The notes under the pieces: generated by a model
Databases searched by the model: none
What the model was told of the DNA's origin: nothing
What the model saw: only the letters and a program-made list of their open reading frames with translations
Translations under genes and position numbers: made by a program
Assembly: GCF_009765355.1 (NCBI RefSeq)
Contig: NZ_VTHK01000054.1
Coordinates: 1-56,384 of the forward strand
Reading direction: 5' to 3'
DNA from: Amycolatopsis anabasis
GTDB lineage: Bacteria > Actinomycetota > Actinomycetes > Mycobacteriales > Pseudonocardiaceae
DNA length: 56,384 bases
Part shown: piece after piece, positions 26,801 to 35,800 of the stretch
Numbering within the stretch: position 1 is the first letter of the stretch
Layout: each line of letters opens with the position of its first letter

Positions 26801-29800
26801 ACTCGATCCTGTCCATCCAGGTGGTCGCCCGCGCTCGACAGGCCGGGCTTTCGCTGACCGCCAAGGACATCTTCCTGCACCAGACCGTCGCCGAACTGGC
26901 CACGGTCGTCCAGGCCAGGGTCGCGCCCGAACCCGAAACCCGGCCGCGGTTCACCGGGCCCGCACCGCTGGCCCCGATCCAGCACTGGTTCCTCGAGCAC
27001 GAGGTGCCCGGGCACGGCGCGGATCCGCACCACTTCACCATGTCCGTGCACCTCGGCCTGGCGCCGGAGGCGGACGCGGCCGCGCTCGCCACGGCGGCGC
27101 GGGCCGTGGTCGCGCACCACGAGACCCTGCGCACCCGGTTCACCCGGGCCGATGGAACGTGGTGCCAGGAGGTCGTTCCGGGCGAACCGCCCGGCCTGTT
27201 CCGGCGATGCGATCTGTCCGAAGTGGACGATCCGGACGCCGCGATCCGGGACGCCGTGGTGGCGGCCCAGTCGTCGCTGCACCTGACCGACGGACCGCTG
27301 GTGCGGTTCCTGCTGTTCACCTTCGGCGAGGACCGGCCCGCCCAGCTCTTCGTCACCGCGCACCACCTGGTCATGGACGGGGTGTCCTGGCGGATCCTGC
27401 TCGGGGACCTGGAAATCGCCTACCGGCAGGCCGTCGCCGGGCTCTCCGCACGGCTGGAACCGGTCGGCACCGGATTCGGCGAATGGGCGCGCCTGCTCAC
27501 CGAGCACGTCCGCTCGGGTGGTCTGGACGCCGACCTGGGGTACTGGACCACCGTGTTCGCCGGGGCGGCGGCGGACCTGCCGACCGATCTCGGCGGGCCG
27601 AACACCGTCGAATCCGCCCGCACGGTCTCGGCGCGGCTCGGCCGAACCGAAACCGAGGCGCTGCTCCAGCAGGTCCCGGCGACCTACCGCACACGGATCA
27701 ACGACGTGCTGCTCAGCGCCCTCGGCCGCGTGCTCACCCGCTGGACCGGGCGGGACCGAGTGCTGATCACCATGGAAGGGCACGGCCGCGACGACCTGCT
27801 CACCCGGGTTGACCTCTCCCGCACGATCGGCTGGTTCACCGCGCAGTACCCGGTCGCGGTGACCATCGATCCGGCCACCGGCTGGGGCGAGATCCTGAAA
27901 TCGGTCAAGGAACAGCTGCGCGCGGTGCCGCATCAGGGACTCGGCTACGACGCCCTGCGTTATCTCAGCCAGGAGGACTCCCCGGCCACCGCGCTGCGGG
28001 ACGACCCGGCACCCCGGATCTCGTTCAACTACCACGGGCAGTGGGACCTGGCCTCCGGTCGCGGGCTGTTCCGCGACCGGCACGCCGAACTCGGCCAGGA
28101 CGCCGCGCCCGGGAGCCTGCGCAGCCACCTGCTCGACGTGATCGGCGTGGTCGAAGGCGGCGAACTGGTGCTGTCCTGGCAGTACTCGAACCAGGTCCAC
28201 CGCGAATCGACCGTGCGCGAACTCGCCGAGGAGTTCGTGCGGGCACTGCGGGAGATCGTCGCGCACTGCGCCCGCCCGGACGCGGGCGGCCGCACCCCGT
28301 CGGACTTCCCGCTCGCCGGACTGGACCAGGCGGGCGTCGACCGGCTGGTCGGCGACGGCCGCGCGGTGGAGGACGTGTACCCGCTGACCCCGCTGCAGGC
28401 CGGGATGCTGTTCCACCATCTCGTGGGCGTCGAGTCGACCGCCTACTTCGACCAGTTCCAGCTCCGGCTGACCGGGGTGCGCGAGCCGAAGGCACTGGGC
28501 GCCGCCTGGCAGCGCGTGGTCGACCGGACCCCGATCCTGCGCAGCCGCATGGTCTGGCAGGACGTGGACGAACCGTTGCAGGTGGTGCACCGCCGGGTCA
28601 CCGTCCCGGTCGAGTACCACGACTGGCGTGCACTGTCCGAAGAGGACCGGAAAGCCGAGCTGGAGCGGGTGCTCGCGGCGGATCTGGCCGCCGGGATGGA
28701 CCTGGCCGTGCCCCCGTTGCTGCGGCTGCGGATCGCCGAGCTGCCCGGCGACGAGGTTCAGCTGGTGTGGACCTCGCACCACGTTCTGCTGGACGGGTGG
28801 AGCACCGCGCAGGTGTTCGGCGAGGTCTGCGAGCAGTACGCGGCCATCGTGCACGGGCGTCGCCCGGAACTGGTGTCCCGGCGCCCGTTCCGCGACTACC
28901 TGCGCTGGCTGCGCGACCAGGACCAGGGCGCGGCCGAGAAGCACTGGCGCGGGGTGCTGGACGGGTTCGCCGCGCCGACGCCGTTGCCGTACGACCGGCG
29001 ACCGGTGGAGGCGCACCGCACCGAATCGGACGAATCGGTGCTGCTCGAACTGCCGCCGGAGGATTCTCGGCTGCTGCACCGCACGGCCAAGCGGAACGGG
29101 CTGACCGTGCACACCGTGGTGCAGGGCGCCTGGGCGCTGCTGCTGTCCCGGTACAGCGGGGAGCGGGACGTGCTCTTCGGCACCACGGTCGCCGGGCGCC
29201 CCGCGGAACTGCCCGGGGTGGAATCGATGATCGGCATGTTCATCAACACCGTGCCGACCCGGATCCGGATACGGCCGGACCAGGGCCTGGTCGCCTGGCT
29301 GCGCCGAACCCAGGCCGAGCAGACCGACGCGCGCCGGTTCGACTTCGTTTCGCTGGCCCAGTTGCGTTCGTGGAGCGATCTGCCCGCCGGGACGAACCTG
29401 TTCGACAGCGCGGTGGTGTTCGAGAACTACCCGATCGACGACGCGGCGGGAGCCGGGCACGGGATCGGTGTGCGCGAGGTGCGGTCGCTGGAGACCACCA
29501 ACTTCCCGTTGACGCTCACGGCGTACCTCCACGACCGGCTCGGCCTGGAACTCGCCTACGACCCGCGGCTGTTCGACCGGACGACCGTGCGGCGCATGGC
29601 CGACCACCTGTGGACGCTGCTCACCGAGATCGCGCGGAACCCGGATCGTTCGCCCGCGCGGGTGCCGATGCTGGACGCGCTCGAACGCGACCGGGTGCTG
29701 GGGGAGTGGGCCGGGGCCGAACTCGCCGTACCGGAAGCGCTGCCGCAGGAGGCCTTCGAGGCCGCCGCGGCCCGCGAGCCGGAGCGAACGGCCCTGGTGT

Positions 29801-32800
29801 GCGGGGACGCGGTGCTCAGCCGCGGCGAGGTCAACGCGCGGGCGAACCGGCTGGCGCGCTACCTGGTGGCGCAAGGGGCTGGTCCGGAGCGGACGGTGGT
29901 GGTGCGGTTGCCGCGTTCGGCCGAGCTGGTGGTGGCGGTCCTGGCGGTGTTGAAGTCGGGTGCGGTCTATGTGCCGGTGGATCCGGATCTTCCGGCCGAG
30001 CGGGTGGAGTTCCTGGTGCGCGACGCCGATCCGGTGGTGGTGCTGGACGACCCCTCGGTGTTCGCCGAGTCGGGATCGTTCTCCGCGGCGAACCTGGCAC
30101 ACCGTCCACAGGGGACGGATACCGCGTACCTGATCTACACCTCGGGTTCGACCGGGCGGCCCAAGGGGGTCGCGGTCGAGCACCGGAGCCTGCCGAACCT
30201 GCTCGCCAATCACCGCGCGGTCTTCGCCGGTGGGGACCGGCTGCGGGTGGCGGTGACGGCGGCGTTCTCCTTCGACACGTCGTGGGAGGGCGTGCTGCTG
30301 ATGCTGGACGGCCACGAGTTGCACGTGCTCGAGGACGAGGTCCGGTTGAACCCGGCCGCTTTGGTGGATTACGCACGGCGGAACCGGATCGATTTCCTGG
30401 ATCTCACGCCGACTTACGTCCGGCAGTTGCTGCCCGCGGGGCTGCTGAGCGGTGCCCACCGCCCGCGGGCGTTGATGCTGGGCGGGGAAGCGATCGACGC
30501 GGCGATGTGGGCCGAGCTGGCCGAGGTCGAGGGTACGACGGTCTACAACTACTACGGGCCCACCGAATGCACGGTCGACGCCACGTTCTGCCGCCTGGGC
30601 GAGACCGATCGCCCGGTGATCGGCAGGCCGTTGGGGAACGTGCGGGCCTACGTGCTCGACGACCAGCTGTCGCCGGTACCGGTCGGGGTGCCGGGTGAGC
30701 TGTACCTGGCGGGGCCGCAGACGGCCCGGGGTTACTGGAAACGCCCGGGGCTCACCGCTGACCGGTTCCCGGCGAACCCGTTCGGCGAACCGGGATCCCG
30801 GATGTACCGGACCGGGGACCGGGTGCGGTGGACCGCCGACGGGCTGCTGGAGTACCTCGGCCGGGCCGACGAGCAGGTGAAGATCCGGGGCTTCCGGATC
30901 GAACCCGGTGAGGTCGAAACCGCGCTGCTCGCGCATCCCGCGATCGCCGAGACCGTGGTGCTCGCCCGCGAGGACCAGTCCGGGCTCGCCCGCCTGGTCG
31001 CCTATTTCGTCCCCGCGCGGACACCCGCGCCCGCGGTGGGGGACCTGCGCGCCTGGCTCGCCCGGCGGCTCCCGGAACACCTGGTGCCCTCGGCGTTCGT
31101 CGCGCTCGAGCGGATGCCGTTGACCCGCAACGGCAAACTCGATCGGCAGGCGCTGCCCGCCCCGGCCGGGCGGCCGGAACTGGAGACGGTGTACGTCGCC
31201 GCGCGCACCCCGGCCGAGGCGGCGCTCGTCGAGATCTGGGCCGAGGTGCTCGGCGTCGACCGGGTCGGGGTCGAGGACAACTTCTTCGAACTCGGCGGCG
31301 ATTCGATCCAGGCCATCCGCGTGGTCTCCCGCATCCGCGCGGTGCTCGGGGCGGACCTTTCCGCGCGCAGCCTGTTCACCGCGCCGACGCCCGCGCGGCT
31401 CGCGGCCGAACTACCCGGTTCGGCGGCCGAACGCGCCATTCCCGTGGTGCCGCGGGCGGACGGGCTGCCGCTGTCGTTCGCGCAGCAGCGGTTGTGGTTC
31501 CTGCACGAATTCGAGCCGGACAGCACCGAGTACATATCGCCGACGGCGTTGCGGTTGCGCGGCGAGCTGGACGTGACCGCGTTGCGGCGGGCGCTGACCG
31601 CGCTGGTGGCCCGGCACGAGTCCCTGCGCACCACGTTCGACGCGGTGGACGGCACACCGGTGCAGCGCATCGGGACCCCGTACGAGGTGCGGCTCCCGGT
31701 GTCGGATCTCGCGGAAACCGCCCTGCACGAGGCGCTGGCGGAAGAACTCCGGCGGCCGTTCGATCTGCGCCGCGGTCCGCTGCTGCGCGCCCGGCTCTTC
31801 CGCCTGTCACCCGGCGAGCACGTGCTCAGCCTGGTGCTGCACCACATCGTCACCGACGGCTGGTCCAGTGGCGTGCTGGTGCGCGAACTCGGCGAACTGT
31901 ACGCGGGCGCCGAGCTGCCCGGTTTGCCGATCCAGTACGCGGACTACGCGGTCTGGCAACGAGAACTGGACACCCTCGACGAGCAACTCGAGTACTGGCG
32001 CGAGCGGCTCGCCGGGGTGCCGCCGCTGGAGCTGCCCACCGATCGGCCCCGGCCCCCGGTGCGCACCACGGAAGGCGCGTGGCAGGAGTTCGAGGTGCCC
32101 GCCGAGGTCACCGCACGGCTGAAGGAACTGGCCAGGCGGCACGACGGCACGCTGTTCCTGACCCTGGTCGCGGCCTGCCAGGTGCTGCTGGCCCGCTGGT
32201 CCGGGCAGGACGACATCGCGGTCGGCACCGTGACCTCCGGCCGCGAACGCGCCGAACTCGACGGCCTGATCGGGTTCTTCGTCAACACCCTGGTGCTGCG
32301 CTCCACAGTGGACGGTTCGCGGACGTTCCGCGAGTTCCTCGGCGAGGCGCGCACGACGGTGCTGGAGGCCTTCGCGCACCAGGACGTTCCGTTCGAACGG
32401 GTGGTGGACGCGGTGCAGCCGGTGCGCGACGCGAGCCGGACCCCGCTGTTCCAGACCGCGGTCGCGTTGCAGAACGCGCCCGAATCGGCGCCCGCCTTCC
32501 CCGGACTGGCCGCCGAGGAACTCGCGCCCCCGCTGGTGACCGCGAACTTCGACCTGCTCATCCAGTTCGAGGAACGGGACGGGCGGCTGCTCGGCGCGGT
32601 CAACTACAACACCGGCCTGTTCGACGCGGCCACCATCGAGCGGATGACCGGCTGGCTCGACGTCCTGCTGCGCGGGATCGCCGGCGACCCCGGCCGGCCG
32701 GTGGCCGCGCTGCCGGTGCTGCCGCGAGCGGAAGGCGAGCGGCTGCTCGTCGAGCACAACGCGACCGGCCGGGACACCCCGCTGGTGCCGTTCGGCGCGT

Positions 32801-35800
32801 GGTTCGAAGCCCAGGTCGCCCGGACTCCGGAAGCACCGGCGCTGCACACCGAAACCGGGCCGTGCACGTTCGCCGAACTGGACGCGCGCGCGAACCGGCT
32901 GGCCCGGCTGCTGATCCGGCACGGCGCGGGTCCGGAGCGGATCGTCGCGCTCGTCCTGCCCCGCTCGCCGGAGCTGATCGTCGCCGAACTCGCGGTGCTC
33001 AAGGCGGGCGCGGCCTTCCTGCCGGTCGATCCGGCCTACCCGGCGGAACGGGTTTCGTACATGCTCGAAGACGCCCGGCCGGTGCTGGCGATCGCCGGTA
33101 CCGGTGCGGGGGTGGACTTCCCGGTGCTCGACCTCGAGTCGCTGGTGTCCACCGCGGATTCGTTGCCGGGCGAACCGGTGACCGACGAAGACCGGATCGC
33201 GCCGCTGCGCCCCGACCACCCCGCCTACGTCATCTACACCTCGGGGTCCACCGGGCGGCCGAAGGGCGTGGTGGTCACCCATACCGGGCTGGCGAACTTC
33301 TCCGCCGCCGAAGCGGACCGGTTCGCGGTGTCGCCCGGCGATCGCGCGCTCGCGTTCTCCTCGCCCAGTTTCGACGCGTCGATCCTGGAACTGGGCCTGT
33401 CCCTGCCGAACGGGGCCGCGCTCGTGGTGCCCCCGCCGGGACCGCTGCTGGGCGCCCAGCTCGCCGACACGCTCGCCCGGCACCGCGTGACGCACGCGTT
33501 CCTCCCACCGGCCGCGCTCGGCACGCTCCCCGCCGATCGGGCGCTGCCGGAGCTGCGCACCCTGGTGGTGGGTGGGGAAGCCTGCCCGCCGGAACTCGTC
33601 GCGCGGTGGGCCCCGGGCCGCCGGATGATCAACGCCTACGGCCCCACCGAGTCGACCGTGGTCGCCACCTGGAGCGCGCCGCTCGAGCCCGGCGGCGCTC
33701 CGCCGATCGGGCGGCCGATCTGGAACACCCGGGTCTACGTGCTGGACGGTTCGCTGCGCCCGGCGCCCACCGGCGTTCCCGGTGAGCTGTACGTCGGCGG
33801 GCGCGGGCTGGCCCGCGGGTACCTGCACCGGCCCGGCCTCACCGCGAGCCGGTTCGTCGCCGATCCGTTCGGCCCGCCGGGTTCCCGGCTGTACCGGACC
33901 GGGGACGTGGCCCGGTGGCGTGGAGACGGGGAGCTGGAGTACCTCGGACGCGCCGACGAGCAGGTGAAGATCCGGGGCTTCCGAATCGAACTCGGCGAGG
34001 TCGAATCGGCGCTCTCGCGGCATCCGCGCGTCGCCGAAGCGGTGGCCGCGGCCCAGGGCGAGCCGGGGCGGCAGCGCCTGGTCGGTTACCTCGTCCCGGC
34101 CGCCGGTTCCGCCGCGCCGACGGCCGCCGAGCTGCGGGAGTTCCTCGGCCGATCGCTGCCGGATCATCTGGTGCCCTCGGCGTTCGCGGTGCTCTCCGCG
34201 CTGCCGGTCGGCCCGAGCGGCAAGATCAACCGGCGGGCGCTGCCGCCGGTGACCGCCGAACCGGACCCCGGCACGCGGTTCGTCGCACCGGAAGGGCCGC
34301 TCGAACTCCGCCTCGCGGCCATCTGGGCCGAGGTGCTCGGCGTCGACCGGGTCGGCGCGCGGGACAACTTCTTCGACCTCGGCGGTGATTCCATCCTGAC
34401 CATCCAGGTGGTGCACCGGGTGCGCCAGTCCGGGCTGGCGATGACCGCCAAGGATCTGTTCCGGCACCAGACCGTCGCCGAACTCGCGACCGTGGTCACC
34501 GAGGCCGTGGCCACCGGCACCGGCGCGGAACCGGTGACCGGGCCGGTGCCGCTGACCCCCGTCCAGCACTGGTTCTTCGAGCACCATCCGGCGGCCCCGC
34601 ACCATTTCAACCAGTCGGTCCTGCTCGAACTGAGCGAGGAACCGGACGAACGGATCCTGCGCCGGGCGCTGGACGCGCTGGTGGCCCACCACGACGCCCT
34701 GCGGTTGCGGTTCGAGCGGGCCGACGGCGGCTGGCGCCAGCACAACGCGCCGGTGGCCCCCGCGAACCCGCTCACCCGGCACGATCTGTCTGCTTTGGAC
34801 GAAGCCGGGCAGCGCGCCGCGATGGCCGACCGCGCCGACGAGGCGCACGCCGGATTCGTCCTGGAAAGCGGGCCGTTGCTGCGGGCCGCGCTGTTCGACC
34901 TCGGCGGGGGCCGGGCGCCGCGGCTGTTCCTGGTGGCGCACCACCTGGTGGTCGACGGCGTGTCCTGGCGGATCCTGCTGGAGGATCTCGACCGGGCCTA
35001 CCGGCAACTCCGCGACGGCGAGCCGGTGGACCTCGGGCCCAAGACCACCTCGTTCCGCGACTGGGCGCACCGGCTGGTCGAGCACGTCGCCGGGGGCGGG
35101 CTCGACCACGAGATCGCGCACTGGGCGGAGGCCGCGCAGGCGGGCGCGCTGCCGTGCGACCGCGACGCGGGGGGCGCGGCCGAGCCCCGTTCGGTGCCGC
35201 TGACCGCGGCGGACACCGAGGCGTTGCTGCGCCTGGCACCCAGCGTCTACCGCACCCGGATCAACGACGTGCTGCTCGCCGCGCTCGCCTGGACGCTGCG
35301 CGAGTGGACCGGACGCTCCGAGGTGGCGATCGATCTGGAAGGGCACGGCCGCGAGGAGATCTTCGACGGCGTCGACCTGACCCGCACGGTCGGCTGGTTC
35401 ACCACGATCTTCCCGGTCGTGCTCCAGGTGCCCGGCGGCGAACCGGACTGGGCGGGACTGGTCCGCGCGGTGCGCCGCCGGATGCGAGCCGTACCGGGCA
35501 ACGGGTTCGGTTACGGCGCGCTGCGCTACCTCGCCGGTCCGGAGACCGGAGCGCGGCTCGCCGTCCCGCCGGAGGCCCCGCGCATCAGCTTCAACTACCT
35601 CGGCCAGTTCGACGGCACGACCGGCGGCGACGGCCTGTACCGGGCGTCCCTGCCGCCGATCGGACGGGAGCACGATCCCGCCGACCCGGGCGCGCATTCG
35701 CTCGAGGTGGTGGGTTCGGTCCAGGGCGGACGGATGGAGTTCACCTGGTACCACCGGCCGGACCGGCACTCGGTGTCCACTGTGGACCGTCTGGCGCGCG

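Noticed and set aside
20419..31080. Second giant minus-strand open frame
   Set aside because: Same antisense artefact opposite the second NRPS.
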